A stretch of 64,000 bases of DNA from Capitella teleta (GCA_000328365.1 KB307754.1:107405-171404), one strand, 5' to 3'; positions 42,627 through 57,105 are shown, counted from the stretch's first letter. Made by a program: numbers and translations. Notes: generated from the letters alone by a model not told the origin.

Positions 42627-43418
42627 AAGGGTCATGATCATACATTGCAGCGAAAAACAGATTTCTCAGTGTTCAGATTTAGAAGAAAAAATAAGAAAAT
42701 CTTAAATTTTTTTTTTTTTTTTTTTTTTAAATATTATTATTTTTTTTTTTTTTTGCATTTGTGGCAATTTGCCTATTATTATTATATTATGACGAATTTG
42801 TAACTTTTTTTTTTTTTTTTTTTTTTTTTTGTCCTCTCATAAATTTATCTATGGGCGGCAATTGATTTATTATTTTGAAATGTCCTCCTCGCTTCATCCC
42901 ACCATGTTTTATCTCTTTCATTTAAATTCTGGCATGTTTCAATTTATGTTCTTTTTTTTTTTTTTCGTTGGTGATCTAGACTTGAATGAGGGGCAATATT
43001 CCAGAAGGGAATTTATTTATGTATTATCTTTTTTTCCTCCAATCTTAATTAATCACATGATTAATTGATTTAAATTTTGCCCATTTTTCAAAGAAAGAAA
43101 GAAAGAAAGAAATTATTTGCAATTTGAAACTTTTTGTGTTCAATATTATAATATTATATTTTGGCATTTTCATATATTATTATTTTTTTTTTTTTTTTTT
43201 TTGTAGTACTTACTGAATTTGATTTTTATTTTTTTTCGCATTTGGATGACTGCTCAAAGATAAGAAACTCTCCCTTTTGTACATAACGACTGTTGGATTT
43301 GCCGTTTTGCTATTATTACTCTGCGTAATTTTCTAATCCAATGATGAGAAATGACGAAGCCCCTGTCTCTATTTATTTCAGCTGTCTGCGTTTGCGATCA
43401 TGAAATGTCAAATGGTTC

Positions 43419-43424
43419 AATAAA
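43419..43424 (+). promoter_or_regulatory. Poly(A) signal of MTA
   Basis: AATAAA at the end of an ~800-base T-rich 3' UTR holding several T15-T30 runs (42708-42830, 43185-43202). Confidence 0.6.
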
Positions 43425-44163
43425 CATTCAGACTGATTCATTCTCCTCTATTTCTTACGATTGCTTTAAATTCCACGGTTTTTTGCTTCACATTACTTCA
43501 GGTAATTTGTAGTTTTCTGGTCAAACATTATTCCTGGAATTATAGCCACTGTGCACTCGGTCCGTGCGTACTGGCTTGTTGGCACAATTGTGAATGAAAG
43601 TAATCACATGCACAGCGGTGCAATTAGTTCACTGAAGCAGACCTGCACATTTCTTGTACAACTGTGCATGATATTATGGAACGTTATGATTTTACGATCT
43701 CTGTGCTAGGAACGTTATGAATTCTTGTTTGTTGGTGAGTTCATTTCATAACGCAGGAAAACAGGTTAAATCTCCGTTTATTGCCGACGATTTTATGTTT
43801 TATTCGGACGGAGTACATGCAACCCAACTCAACTGTTTCTAGTAAGAGCCCAATGAAGTTGATATATGTATCAGTACTGTGGCATACCAGACTCGCTAAA
43901 ACAATTGCTGTACATGAGCTTGAAATTTCTGGGAGAGGAGAATGCATTTATTATTTCCATTCATAACATTTGACATAATTCAGTAAACTCAATCTGCCTC
44001 TCAGAATTACAGTGCTTAAAATCAAGCGCTCAGAGGAATCGTTTCAAAGAGAAAGAAGCAAGCCACAGTAACTGTAGCTTTGGTAATAAATTTAATTTAA
44101 ATTTATTTATTTAAATAATTCAACCAACATGCTGAGGCAAAAAAAGAACAAATACTTCCACAA
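43425..44163. other. MTA-INTS7 convergent spacer
   Basis: Short spacer between convergent 3' ends, with three CATAACG/CGTTATG motifs (43682-43753). No gene is seen. Confidence 0.6.
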
Positions 44164-44169
44164 TTTATT
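44164..44169 (-). promoter_or_regulatory. Poly(A) signal of INTS7
   Basis: TTTATT (AATAAA on minus) 36 bases past the INTS7 stop codon. Confidence 0.5.
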
Positions 44170-44204
44170 ACGCACGTAAATAAGCGACAAACAGACGAGA
44201 GTAT

Positions 44205-47200
44205 TCACAGCTGTTGTTGTTGCTGTTGATGTTGAGCTGCTCGCTGATGTTGGCGTTGAGCAGCGTACAACTGCTGTTGTCGATGAACCGCCTCATCAAA
44301 CGACTTGACCAGGAAGGTCTTCTTAGGGCCAGTGCTCCACTCCTGGTCAGTCTGGTCCAGCACAACCGTATCTATGGTTACTTGGTGCAGACCGGGCATC
44401 GGAAACTGAAGCAGAGCTTTGCAGCAGAAGTAATCGTTCTTCGGTTCGGCTAATTGCTCCAAACGAACAATCGACGGCTCGGAATACTGCAAACAGAGAT
44501 TGGCATTGATCAAGCATACATCGTGCGCCGAATGAACCTTCTTGTTGTCGAGCAACTGTCCTCGGCTTTGCTGCGTGGAGTACACAATCACTTTGACCTG
44601 CTTGATGTCGCGCAATGATTTCTTGGCGAGTGTCGTCTGAGATATAATTCCCTCGATCGTGATCGTCAGGTGAGTGTCGTAGTGAACGCTAACGGTATCA
44701 AAAGCTGACACGGGAAACGGAGAAACAGCCAGCTGAGAAAGCAACGATGATTAATCAACCAAGTGCTAATTAAGTAACTAACGCGTATTTCAGTGTTGCA
44801 TAATCTCTGGTAAAAGAAGCGAGGAAGGCAAAGTGGAGTGCAACACAGAACAGCTGCACAACGTTCAATGCACTGCACTTGCTATGGGAAATAATGCATT
44901 CCTGGTGAGTCTGTCTATTCGGCTTCGTGACCACAACCAACCTTGCAGCTTAGAGTCGGAACTTCGTCATCCACTTGCAGTTGCTGTACCATGGAGTAGA
45001 CCTGATCGCAAGCGGACGCCCATCGCTGGCATTCCGTGGGAACGACTTCCCCTCCAAACAGATCGCTCGACTCTTGCAAGAGGTCCGGGGAATATTTCTT
45101 CGCACCAGTTTTTCTGTGTGATGAGTGGAATTGTAAGGCAAAATATCATGAGAGGTATTTAACTTACTGTGGGAATTCAGTGAGAACATCAAGAATTCTC
45201 GCCATTAATTGACAAGTTTGTTCTTGACTGTTAACGAGTTAAGGATATATATATACAGGGTAGTGATAAATAAACAACAAGTCAGTCAGTTGAAGCCTGA
45301 GATCAAAAAATTTGATTACAAATTTGGGTAAAAAGACGTAAAAATTGCAAAATAAATAAATAAATAAATAAATAAATTTCTGTAATGAATTTAAAATGAG
45401 GAAAAGGACACAGTCGCATGTTGATCAGAGATGAGTCATCGGCATCAAACGCAGTCGCATACAACTGACTGTACTCTGCCTTCATATCGAGCAAAGACTT
45501 GGCGCAGCGTTTCAGCTGCAAGGACGAAACTAGCGTTGAATCATCGTAACACGGGAACAAATACCTGTACGACGACGTGACCGCATTTGTGAACATTGTT
45601 GCCGGTGGTAACGGCCAGTGAGGTCGCGATCGCAGGAGGGGGGCTGGTCTTGAAACTGCAGCACGCGCGCAGAACTTGCAGGAAAACTTGCAGAACTTTG
45701 GATCTTAATTGCAGGAACTTAATTTGGAAAGTGTGTGAATGAGAAGGAATAGTGGCCGCCTAGGGGAAGCACGTCACCAAGTTACAAAAGTATACTCGGA
45801 AAAAAAAAACCAATAAAAAACTGACTTTAAGAGCAGCTATGCTCTGCTGGTAGTGGTTGGAAGCCTTCGAGATGCAAGACACAAATTCCGGGAGAGTTGA
45901 CGTTGATTTCAGGCAGCTTTCCGCCTCACAGCACCAACGCAAGGCGTTGATCCAGCAGTAGAGATGCTCAGACGACACTTTCCCAGCCAGCTCAGCAAAT
46001 ATATCCGCCCCCAGGGCGTGGTGCCCATAGCGAGTTGCCTGGCGACCAATGCGATAAACATCCCAGGAGTTCATTCGCACGAGCGATTGCGTGACAGCCG
46101 AGTGCACGTCGCGATCGAGCTCCTCGCTGGCACACGCTTGCAGCAGCAGCGTCATCAGAGAAAGCTGACGGACAAGACATTGAGTTCCCGCTGGGGAGCA
46201 AACGCGGATTATTCTACCATTGTGGATGATTTTTGTTGACATGCGGAGTCCTGCAGGATCACCAAAAGATCCGGAACCAAGCCAGGCAGGAGCTCCCTCT
46301 GGTGGCTGCAGACAGCTAAGAGGCATTCGCATAATGGCTGCGTTTTCTCCACTTGGGAAAATGACAAGATTATTTTAAACAATTACGAGAAGCATCCCTC
46401 ACAAGGAGTCGAAGGCAGCAGAGTGCAGATGATGTCAATGAATCTGTCCGCCATGGACGGATAAGAGGCGCATAGGTTGATGATGGACAGAGGGCATCGA
46501 CGGAGGGCAGGAGAGGTCGAAGGTCCCTCCGCCAGCAAAACAGCAAGCAACGTTTCTAGAGAGATGCACGCTTGTTCTTGTAAATCCACTGAAAACCGAA
46601 GAGATATCAATTTAAACGGGGAGGTGATTTTCGAAGGGTGAAAGGGTGAAATACCTCGTTTCTGGCAGACTGCCAAGTGTACTAGCAGAGAGGTACCTAG
46701 TGAAGCGATTTCATTGTTGGTATGATAAGCCGCATGTGAGCAGCACTGCATTTCAACCGAACCTGCAGAGAAAAGGTACTCAAGAAGAACCGTTGATGTT
46801 TTGACGAGGAATACCTTCGTCAGCACTGAATTTTCCGACAGCCACAGATGACGCTAAGCTGTCAAGGACTTTGAGAGCAGCGATCTGCAGTTTTTCGCTG
46901 CTTCCCTTTTCCTTCACAAAAGTGCACACAACCTGAGAAAAACAAAGTTAAACCTTGACATAAAAATCACGAGATTACCGCTGAATACCTGAATGTCTTT
47001 TGACTCCCACATATGAGGAGCTGTTTTAGCCAGGAGGGCCATGTTGGTCAAGCAGAGCAACTTCACAGCTCTACGCGGGTCGTCGATGAGGTATTGCTCC
47101 AAGAGAGCCAACTGCTCGGGTATGTCAGTCAGAGCCATGGCGGCCAACTGCGATAGCGTCCGCAAAATCACCAGCACAAAACTCCGAGTCGGGTAATTTT

Positions 47201-48696
47201 CCAGAAGATTCGTGCAAATCTCACGGACCTAAATGAAAACATACATACCCACTTGTGACATAATTGACAAAGTACCTTCAGAGTCATACGAGCATTGTAA
47301 TGCATGTGCCGAAGAATGGTCAGCAGTTTCAACTTCAAATCAATTGGTGTTGATAAGTCTTCGACCATTAGAGACAGTCGATCGAGAGCACTGGTAGCAA
47401 AACTCCTGAGAGGAGAAGGAAATGATAAGGTGATAACAGACGTTGACGGGTACCTCGATTGTGCACAGAAGGCAGCTGTGGCCCAAACAGCAGCTTCCAC
47501 TTCAACACTGTCATGTGACTCCAAGCCGTTCAGTAAGCAGTGATGGACATTCTTACGCTCAGAGAGAATCTGAGCTGAGTGGCCCAGTAATCTATTATTA
47601 AATATATTTATGATTTATTTAGTGTTGAGAGTTTTTTTATTCACCGTATGGTGATGGCTCGTGCGATGGGGTCATTGCTGTGCGTGACGGAGAAAATCTT
47701 GCGCAGAAATTCTTCAACGTTTGTGACTTTGCTGAGCTGTTTCTTGGTGTGATCCGTGGCGCGAAGAATGCAGAGACGCTGGAGGTTGCTCCTATTCGGT
47801 TGAATTTCGTCAGTGTGTCACTTTATTGTTGTTTATTAAGTTTCTTACCCGAAACGGAAGACATCAGCAAATTTCAGGAACGCAGAATTGATGAAAGCAG
47901 GGAACTGAATTGTGCCAAGCTCCTTCTGAATCTCAACAATCGCTTCACACTGATCACCGATTTTATTCGACCGCAAAGCTGAAAACAATAATCGGTTGTA
48001 ATAATAATTAGACATCATACTGCTTAATCTCGTTGCAAGACTCTAATCATTGATCCCCACAGATTATGGCAATATGGAGTTACATATTGCTATAACCTAG
48101 ACCTATTAAAATATGTGGCATATAGTTTGCCATATGAAGCTCGACTATCCTTATGAAAAATTGCCTTTCACCAATAATAATTTTACAATAATCTACTCAT
48201 GTTCTCATGACCACAAAACATCCATTCTAATCATAATCAAAATTTCAATCCGAGCAACGCGCTGCTGGCAGATTTTTACATTGCGCAACATTTTTCTTAG
48301 TAAAATAGGAAGTTGGTGATATGAAAAGAGTTCTGCAGTAAATTTAAAACCCGGATCGGTTTTTGTGAAATTGCAGGCTTCAGCCTGGACGCTGTTATAT
48401 TTGTCAGATTATTTGCATGAGAATTGTAAGGAAACCTGACAGCCTAAAAATTCAATTAGTGTGGACTCATTTTGACACGGTAGGGCTGATCCACGGGCGG
48501 GCGATCGGGATCAGCCATAGTTATGATAGAGTTAGCTATGAACCTGCGAACTTAGCTTGCAAATGAATAGTAAAAAACTCTATTATCGCTCATAGCGGTT
48601 ACCTTTGTCGAACTGGAAAAACTTGGTATTCATGTCTCTTTCTTGGTCCCCCGAGTCAGTCTCTCCGCTGACAATTAGCTTAGCAAAATTTGCCAT
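44205..48696 (-). CDS. INTS7: Integrator complex subunit 7
   Basis: Exons (-): 48696-48603, 47978-47849, 47791-47645, 47591-47454, 47405-47276, 47228-46989, 46932-46815, 46762-46655, 46588-46403, 46337-45826, 45759-45565, 45515-45412, 45227-45168, 45113-44942, 44872-44783, 44732-44205, giving 983 residues (vertebrate INTS7 is ~960). It is a helical-repeat subunit of the nuclear Integrator complex, which cleaves snRNA and paused mRNA transcripts. Family-like stretches are LRSNKIGDQCEAIVEIQKEL, FSVTHSNDPIARAITIR, ESHDSVEVEAAVWATAAFCA, STPIDLKLKLLTILRHMH, DVYRIGRQATRYGHHA, TSPPPAIATSLA and, near the end, TGPKKTFLVKSFDEAV followed by a Gln-rich tail. The N-terminus before LRSNKIGDQC is short and differs from vertebrates. 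The start ATG is the only one in exon 1 in frame. Confidence 0.95.
45349..45376. repeat. (AAAT)n microsatellite in an INTS7 intron
   Basis: About seven perfect copies of a four-base unit inside the intron between 45227 and 45412. Confidence 0.9.
47979..48602 (-). other. INTS7 intron 1
   Basis: A/T-rich intron of 624 bases; nothing recognised. Confidence 0.7.
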
Positions 48697-49427
48697 GACT
48701 AATAATTGACGAATACCGCTCAATAACTAATTATTAAATTTCATTCGCCGATTGAAATTATAATGGGAAACCGAAAATGATAGCTGTAACAAATGCGTTA
48801 TGATTGTTTACAGTGCTAAAATTGCGCCTTGGTTCGTCTTATTAGTAACTAGCACAAGAAAAATACTTACAGGTCCTCTTCTGATCTTCAGGCTTAAATA
48901 GCCTCTTACGATCAGCTCCTTTTATTTTATTTTATTTTGGAACGCCTCAACTAGAAGCTGATCTACGTTTTTTATTATTCTACTAATTCTCATGACTCAA
49001 ATTATGCATCATGGCACAGGCGCAATTATTTGAATTAATCAAAATATTATCATGGAAAATTATCTTGGAATATAGAGATTACAGCAATTAAATAATTAAT
49101 TATTCATGGGGCCAATAGAGGCCTATAGGATTATGCTGGGAAGTAGGAACAGAGCGTGTGTAAATACAGCCACCTTCTGTTAAAATAAGATGTGTCCACC
49201 CATGTCATGAGCCTCCTTTGCAATCCACGATATTTAAACTACGTCTTTACGGTGGGTGTAACCCCCATTGAATTTCGGTGTAACCCTCATAGCACACGAT
49301 GGGGTATCCATTGAAGTTTTTAAGTCAGTGTAATTTCACTTCACTTTCCCGCAGATCCCATTCCCTTGAAAACACATTGAAAGTTTGTTGCAAGAAAATA
49401 AAAGGAGTATTAAGTGTTTGGAGGAAG
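48697..49427. other. INTS7 upstream / PC downstream spacer
   Basis: About 730 bases between the INTS7 start and the PC poly(A) signal, both minus-strand genes. It must contain the INTS7 promoter, but no core promoter motif stands out. Confidence 0.6.
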
Positions 49428-49433
49428 TTTATT
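49428..49433 (-). promoter_or_regulatory. Poly(A) signal of PC
   Basis: TTTATT (AATAAA on minus) about 340 bases past the PC stop codon. Confidence 0.55.
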
Positions 49434-49773
49434 GCAAAAATCCCCAAAACAAAATATGTGAAAACCTATAATTAGTGAGAATAAATTCTACAATCGAGAA
49501 AATGAAAAGAATCCCGATTAAATTGAAACTGCCATTGCAATCTACGTGATATACATAAATCCTGTCCCCTAAACAAATTTGCATAATAACACAAAACAAG
49601 AAAACTTGTAAACTGGCAAGAGTAAAGAAAGAAGACAGCACAAGAGTATAAACACATGGTAAAAATTCTGCAATTCCATCTACGCAAACATTCAGCTGTT
49701 TTAAGAAGATTACATCATCCGTCCTTCCAGCACCAACAATTTCACTGATGGCGCTACGTTGTGCCTAAGAACT

Positions 49774-52700
49774 TCACTCGATCTCCATGATAAGGTCATC
49801 GCCCTCCAGCTTCATTCCTCGCTCGATTGAGATGCTTTTCACAACGCCATCGATGGGCGCTTGAACGACCATTTCCATCTTCATGGCGCTGAGGATCGCC
49901 AAGGGCTGACCCTTCTCGACGTCTTCGCCTGGTTGAACCTTGATGGAGAGTACCTCTCCAGGCATGGGTGCACCAACTGAACCCTTCACGCCCTTCAGTG
50001 CTTTGGGGTGAATGTGAATTTCCTAAAGAGAAAAAAAAAAAAAAAAAAAAAAAAAAATTAAACAACCATTTAATTAACTAAATCGTTAACAAACCTTCAT
50101 TGCTTCGTTATCTTTTACAAACACGGAGCGCAGTTGTCCATTGAGTTCAAAGAACACCTCGCGCCTTCCCATTGCATCCAAATCTCCCTTTGCTAAAGTT
50201 TTCAAGTGCAGAGTTTTTCCCCGCTCGATTTCAACCTGCAACACCGTCAACAATCAACAAGCTCTTTGTGAGATCAAACCGCAAATTACGTTATGCTCAT
50301 GCGCGATGTCAGGACCGACCAAGAAGGTCTTGGTGTCCAGATGAGTGACCGGTCCGTACTTGCGCTTGAAATCGCAGAAATCGTCAAAGACCTTCGGGTA
50401 GAGAGCGGCGCTGACGAGGTCTTTGTCGTTCATGCTTTCTCCGTGCTTCTCTTCTAAGTCAGTCTTCAATTCACTGAAATTGAAATCTTCCATCGTTTCT
50501 CCTGGACGACCCTCAACGATCGGAGCCCCCTTCAAGATCTGCAATTAAATTCCACGCTAATCACACTTCCGGCGTCAGTTTATCCGAACATACTTTAGTT
50601 CTGAGCGGCTCGGGAAAACCGCCGGGAGGCACGCCTAGGTATCCCTGGAAGTACTCAATGATGGACTGAGGGAAGGAGAGGTCTTCAGCGCGATCGTGGA
50701 CCATTTGAGGAGTGAGTTTATTCTGAACCATGAATTGCGCAAGATCTCCAACGACCTTGGAGGACGGAGTGACCTTGATGATGTCACCGAGAAGCAGGTT
50801 GGCTTCCTTGTACATCTTCTTTACCTCCTCAAACTGATCGGCAAGACCAAGGCTGAAAGCCTGGAACTGCAGATTGGTGTACTGACCACCTGTGACGAAT
50901 AACACAGAATTATATGCTCAAGAGCAACATCATAAACCATCCGTACCTGGAATCTCATTCTCGTAAATGTCAGAGTTACCGCTCTTCATCGTAACGGTGC
51001 ATTCAAATGGTCCGTACAGCTGCCTGCATTGCTCCCAATAAGCCGAGTACTGGTAGATGTCCTGAGGGTTGAGTCCCGTTTCCAGGGGAGTTCTTTCCAC
51101 GCTGCCAACCAACGCTCCCATGGACGGTTGCGAGGTCATTCCAGACATGGAATCCACGGCAACATCGACAACATCAGCGCCTGCCTGAGCGCACGCCAGC
51201 ATGGAGGCGACTCCAGCGCCTGCCGTGTCGTGAGTGTGTACGTGGATCGGCATCTCGGGGTACTTGTCCCTCAACGATGAAATCAGAAGCTTGGCCGCCT
51301 GGGGCTTCAGTAATCCAGCCATGTCCTGTAAAGATCGTGCATTGAGCATGGGAATTTGCGTTTCAACGCTCGGCGTACCTTCACGCCGAGAATGTGAGTT
51401 CCGCCTTTTACGAGTTCATCTGCGAGTTTCATGTAGTAATCAAGAGTATACTTGGTCTTTTCCGGGTTGGTGATGTCGCCACTGTATGACATGGCTGCCT
51501 CAATCACTCCGCCCGCTTTGCCCACAGCCTCCATGCCAACCATCATGTTCGGCAGATAATTCAACGAGTCGAAAACCCGGAAGACGTCCATGCCACTCTG
51601 CACGGCTAAATCGCAAAACCTAAAATTAATAAAAAACATTAGAAATGCAATTTTTAATTTGGAATAATTTAATTTACTTGTAAACGACATTATCCGGGTA
51701 TGAAGTGTAACCCACAGCGTTTGCGCCCCTGAGGAGCATCTGGAAGGGGACGTTCGGGATCAGTTTGCGCATCTCTTCGAGACGCTCCCAGGGACATTCG
51801 TGGAGGAAACGCATGGCGACGTCAAAAGTGGCGCCTGAAATAAGAAGCCAAATACAAACGTCCCAAGCAGATAGAAGTAATTAGGTCGTACCGCCCCAGT
51901 TCTCCAAACTGAACAGATTACTCATGCTACTGTTGGCAACGAATGGAGAAATCTTCAGGAGGTCGTGAGTTCGCACGCGAGTAGCGAGTAACGATTGGTG
52001 AGCATCTCGGAACGACGTGTCCATGAGGAGCAGACCCTCGTGTTCTCGCACGGCTTTCGCGAATCCTTCCGGTCCTTTCTCCTTCAACACGTCCCGCCAG
52101 CCTTTCGGGTAAGTAGGGGCTAAAAAGAGGAAGGAAATCTTAATGGTTTATCTTTTTCAGAGTGATATCGGAACAGGTTAAAAAAAAACAGAGACTGTTA
52201 AGAATTGTAACCAAAGGAGTTTGGCAAATTAAAACCCTCATGCAGGAGTTCAGTGGTGAGATTTTCGAGATGAAAAAATCATGTAAAGCCAAAAGCGCAA
52301 TTTAGCATGGAAGCAAACCGTGGGAGAACGCCTAGGGAAGCGTGTATGCTTACCGCGAGATCCGGGTTCCGTGGCTGAAGAATGAATGATTCAGCCGTCA
52401 GGAAAGCGGAGATATGAATATTCATGAATGCAGAAATATTGGCGAGGCTCATCACTCGCCAATACCTCTCTTACTACTTATTTAACATATTTTAAATTTA
52501 AGCTCAAGGCGTAATTAAATTGAAATTAAAATTCACTTACAATAGGGAACGTTAGGCACAGTGGGCACGATATCAGCCGGTCGAATGTCCGTGGCAAGAG
52601 GAGTTTGCGGTCCGTTAACCATCACTTCTCCGAGGTAATACAGAAGCTTCTGAGCTCGGTTCTGCGAGGCCTCAAAGTTGAAGAGGCCGGGGTTCTCGTC

Positions 52701-54553
52701 AATGAAATACGTATCAACGACCCCAGACATGAACTTGGGATGTTTGAGTACATTCATCAGGAAAGGAGCGTTTGTCTACGAGGAGGAAGAGAATTATTTC
52801 CGTTATTTTTTAAATTACTTCATAACAAAAATAAAAATCGAACCTTAACTCCTCTGATTCTGAACTCTTTCAGTGCACGGTTCATCTTGAAGCAAGCTCT
52901 CTCATGGTTGCGAGCGTGTGCGATGATTTTCACGAGCAGGGAGTCGTAATACGGTGAAATGATTGCTCCGGCGTAAGCAGAGGCGCTATCCAGACGGATT
53001 CCCATGCCTTCTCCGCTACGGAATACCTGTAGAAATATTATACACAAAAAATAAAATATTACAGACATTTCAATACAGTACCTCAATCCTTCCAGTGTCA
53101 GGCTGGAAATTCTTTGCGGGATCTTCGGTTGTCATTCTGCATTGAATGGCGCAACCGTTCGGGTAAATCAAATGCTGTGAGGCGCCGATCTCAGGCAGCG
53201 AGTGACCCTCGCAGATACGAATCTGTGAGGTGACCAGGTCAACTCTGAAGAGAATTAGAAGTGAGCAACGATAGCTGGGGAGATTGGCCATTTGGCACAC
53301 CCTGTGATTTCTTCAGTGACGGTATGTTCCACTTGCAATCGGGCGTTAACCTCAATGAAGTAATATTTTCCCGACTCGCTCAGAAGGAACTCAACCGTGC
53401 CAGCGTTCTCGTAGCCGACGTGCTTGGCCAGCCGAACGGCGTCGCGCGTCATCTGGTCACGGATTTCCGTTGGCAGCATCGGGGCGGGCGCGACCTCAAT
53501 GACCTTCTGGTGACGCCTCTGCACGGAGCAATCGCGCTCGTAGAGATGCGAAACATTGCCGTATTTATCACCTTAATATTAAGCAGCGTCAACAACCGTG
53601 ATATGACCCCAGTGATGAGAACTCACCGAGAATCTGGACTTCAATGTGGCGTGGCCGCTCGATGAACTTCTCAAGGAAGAGAGCTCCGTTGCCAAAAGCG
53701 GCCTCGGATTCTGACGTCGCCCTCTCAAAGGCTTCGGGAACCTCCTCGATCGTGGTCACCTTCCTCATGCCACGCCCACCTCCTCCATACGCTGCCTTGA
53801 AGATGACAGGCAGGCCGTACGTCTCACAGAACTCCAGTGCCTCCTGGACATCTTTCACGGGCCCTGGAGATCCAGGTACTACTTGAACGCCCGCATCGAT
53901 GGCTGCTTGCCTGGCCTCGACTTTATCTCCCATGCGACGGATGGCTTCGGGTGATGGTCCGATGAAGCGGATCCCCGCGTCAACGCACGACTGCGCAAAG
54001 TCCGATCTTTCAGAGAGGAAACCGTAACCGGGGTGAACAGCATCGACGTTGTTTTCCTACGATAAAAGAAAAATGACGTCGGCTGGAGTTGGCGGGATGA
54101 AAGAGAAGACCAACCTGTGCAATGTGGATAATTTCCGGGATGTTCAGGTAAGCGGCAACCGGGGGAAGACCCTTGCCGACCATGTACGACTCATCGGATT
54201 TGAGTCTATGCATCTGCTGCTTGTCCTGCTCGGAATAAATCGCGACCGTGCGAATTCCCATCTCGGTGGCCGCTCTGAATACGCGAATAGCAATCTCTCC
54301 TATTAACAAGAATGCATTATAACAGAATATTGATTCCGTTAACAGATCACAAACCTCTGTTAGCCACCAACAACTTCTTGATTGGCTTATGTTCATGTTG
54401 AATATGACTGGCCTCAGAATTTTGTTGACGAATCTGCAGATTGATTGGGAGGACGAAACCAGGAGCCAGCCGAGACGTAGCCGACGCCTGCTTGGTTATC
54501 TGCACAGCGGCCGGCACAGATAGCCGACTTAGCCGGCTGCGTAACCGCAGCAT
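49774..54553 (-). CDS. PC: Pyruvate carboxylase, mitochondrial
   Basis: Exons (-): 54553-54355, 54299-54115, 54056-53627, 53571-53301, 53244-53082, 53026-52844, 52775-52541, 52119-51892, 51834-51678, 51619-51379, 51325-50947, 50889-50594, 50538-50290, 50235-50095, 50022-49774, giving 1201 residues (human 1178). It converts pyruvate plus bicarbonate and ATP to oxaloacetate. The Arg/Ser/Leu-rich N-terminus ([18 protein letters not shown]) is a mitochondrial targeting peptide. Biotin carboxylase shows [15 protein letters not shown], the ATP-grasp loop [10 protein letters not shown] and [10 protein letters not shown]. Carboxyltransferase shows [16 protein letters not shown] (~588-603) and HTHDTAG. 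The biotin carrier carries the biotinylated Lys in SAMKMEM (~1167, 34 residues from the end, the usual spacing). All signature residues seen are intact. Confidence 0.98.
50029..50057. repeat. Homopolymer A run in the last PC intron
   Basis: A run of about 29 A on the + strand is the poly-T part of the minus-strand polypyrimidine tract just before the last PC exon. Confidence 0.85.
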
Positions 54554-57105
54554 TGTTAGTTGTTGCCTTCAACGGTTATTCCCAAGTGACGAGAGAGGAG
54601 AAGTGTGGCTCTGAAAACGCAGAGAAGATCAATGAAAGATCAATATTCATGCATTGGATTCAATAGAGTTCTGCAGGACTGCTAGAGCTGCTCATAGCAA
54701 ATGCCTGGTATAAAAAATTCTCAAGAATAGATAGAAAATATCTGCAATGCATGAAAATCCTTTTAACTAAGCAACAATTCCATGCACTCAATTCATATGC
54801 ATTGTATACTGCTGAACCTGCTGAGCCAATAAAAAAAAAGTCTGAGAAATGAACGGATATTCCTGGGGGAATTAATTCCCCAAAAGGGTTGAAACCACAG
54901 CTGCTGGCAACTTCATTTCTGAGCTGAATAGAAACATTACACTCCTCACTGTATGTGCATGCAAAGAGGCCAAGATGCCTGTTGCATGTACTGACAGGAT
55001 GCATGGAGACTATCAATTTCAACGGCAGAGTTCCACTCGAACATCGGGCAGCAAAAGAGACCAGAGAAAGATTTTTGTTATTTCCTATGAGGTCAAGTTG
55101 TGCTAATATCAAGGATATCAACTTCATCACGACCACTACCACATTTAACATGTTGTTAAGAGTAAAGAGATAAGAGTTGTTATAATTAAAGATAACAAAT
55201 AGCATGCAAGCAGGACTAAGATCTGTGCTACAGATGAACAGCTGATATGAATATTAATAAATTATGCAGGTTCCTGACAATTTGTGATACATGCACATGT
55301 AGAATAATTGAACTGAGGGAAATGAAAGTTATCATAATTGGAATCGTCCCAAGCAAAACGTCAACAAAATTTATCGTGAATAATTGGAAAAAAAATAAAA
55401 GTATTAATTAGTGGTCATTGTGGAAGGGGGTCCGCAAGCGCATAATATTATCCCGATTAAAAATATTAGCACTAATTCCCAAAGGGATTAAGTCTGTATG
55501 TGCCAACAACAGCCCAAACACTGTAGGTTAACTAAGGTCAGGGTAGGATATGACAGGTTAACTAAGGTCAAAGGTTAGAGCTAAGAGGAATAAAAAGCCA
55601 TTTCAAAAGAATGTCGGTATTGCGTTGGATATATTCAAAAGGCATCAAGTGTCAAGCGTCCAATGAAATTGACACCCGAAGTCATCTCCAAAACATGCAA
55701 CCAAGACAAGTGTAATTACAAACACCACAATATGTCTCAACAGCTAGATTATGCAGTACACAGAGGAGAGCGTATTCTTTAAAATTTGCCCACCTCATAA
55801 ACCGACACAGAACAAAGCAGAAGATGTTCAATTATTGGAAGCCCTCCTACCTTGGACGTTGCGACTGAATGCTGCAGGCCAACCGCACCAGCTGGAGATC
55901 GGTTGTCAACAGATTTATTTATTTCTAAGGTCACGCTGATCGTATATATGTGGGCGTGTGCGCTTTCCTGCGATCTGATTGGCTGCTGAACGACACACCC
56001 CTCAAGTGCAAAAAATGGAGCAACCTTAGTTGACACCCCTTTTGTACCAAAAATGGACTGAGCCATGCATGCATCTAAACGATTTTAACGTTTACAATTG
56101 CACATGCGTACGATGAACCGAATTACACATATTGTAACCAGCTCAATTTTTGTCTAGATGAGGGCATATGCCAGTGTAGTAGCACTACCTCACTGACTTA
56201 GGCCTACATGCATGAGGGTAATAATTTATGCAAATAATACTCAGTAGCGCTCACCCGAATGTGTATTTAGAAGCGAAGCACAGAAGCAGATTGCCCACGT
56301 GTTCACGACACGTGTTCAGCAAGAAGAGATTCCAACGAACGTAGAATGACAAACAGAACCAGCAACACGATATTTATAATATGTAAAGCGAGGTGAGAGC
56401 CCTGGCTAACTCCACTCGAGCGCCGAAGTGCGAATGTTTACTACAGGCTGCGGGTCTATTTTTTTTACAAAACAATACACATGAACTTCGACCCGAGTAC
56501 CACTGTAGTTGCACTAATTTATAACAATGAAATTGAGCACAGCGGGAAATTATACTGTTATGGGATTTATTACCAATACTCAACTAGTCGAGATTTTGGA
56601 GCATGGCGTGAGATTCTTGGGAAGATGAAAAGATGGGAAGAATTCGCTCACTCGTGTAAGCGCTGACCTTGACTTAATCTTTCAAGAGGAGCAACTGTGG
56701 AGGTGAACTCGCCAAGGTCATTTGGAGTGACGTCAGTCTAGCTTGTTGTGCATGTTATTTATTTGGGGCACATAACATCCGATAATAAGGTGGTTAAGTA
56801 TAACACATTGTGAAATTGATCAACAAATCAAGTAATTCGAGTACATTGCATCAAGTGAAAACAATCTGTTTGGTTTAAAAGAGCCACGGTGACACGGTTA
56901 AAATGGACCAAATTTAAAAGAAAATTAGCAGAATTCAATGACGTCATTGAGGTTACGTCATCACTCTTCACATCTCAAGTCATGTTGGTAAACAACAATG
57001 AAAATATATTTTGGAGAAAAAGGAAAGAAAAAACTCTGCAAATGTGACCCTAGGTAGTAGCTAGTTCCGCAGCAAGGAAATAGCGCGAATCTGCGAGAAA
57101 CGAAA
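54554..57105. other. PC upstream region and intergenic DNA
   Basis: The first ~100 bases must hold the PC 5' UTR and promoter. The rest is A/T-rich, with a short tandem GGTTAACTAAGGTCA (near 55528 and 55557). No gene or RNA is recognised. Confidence 0.5.
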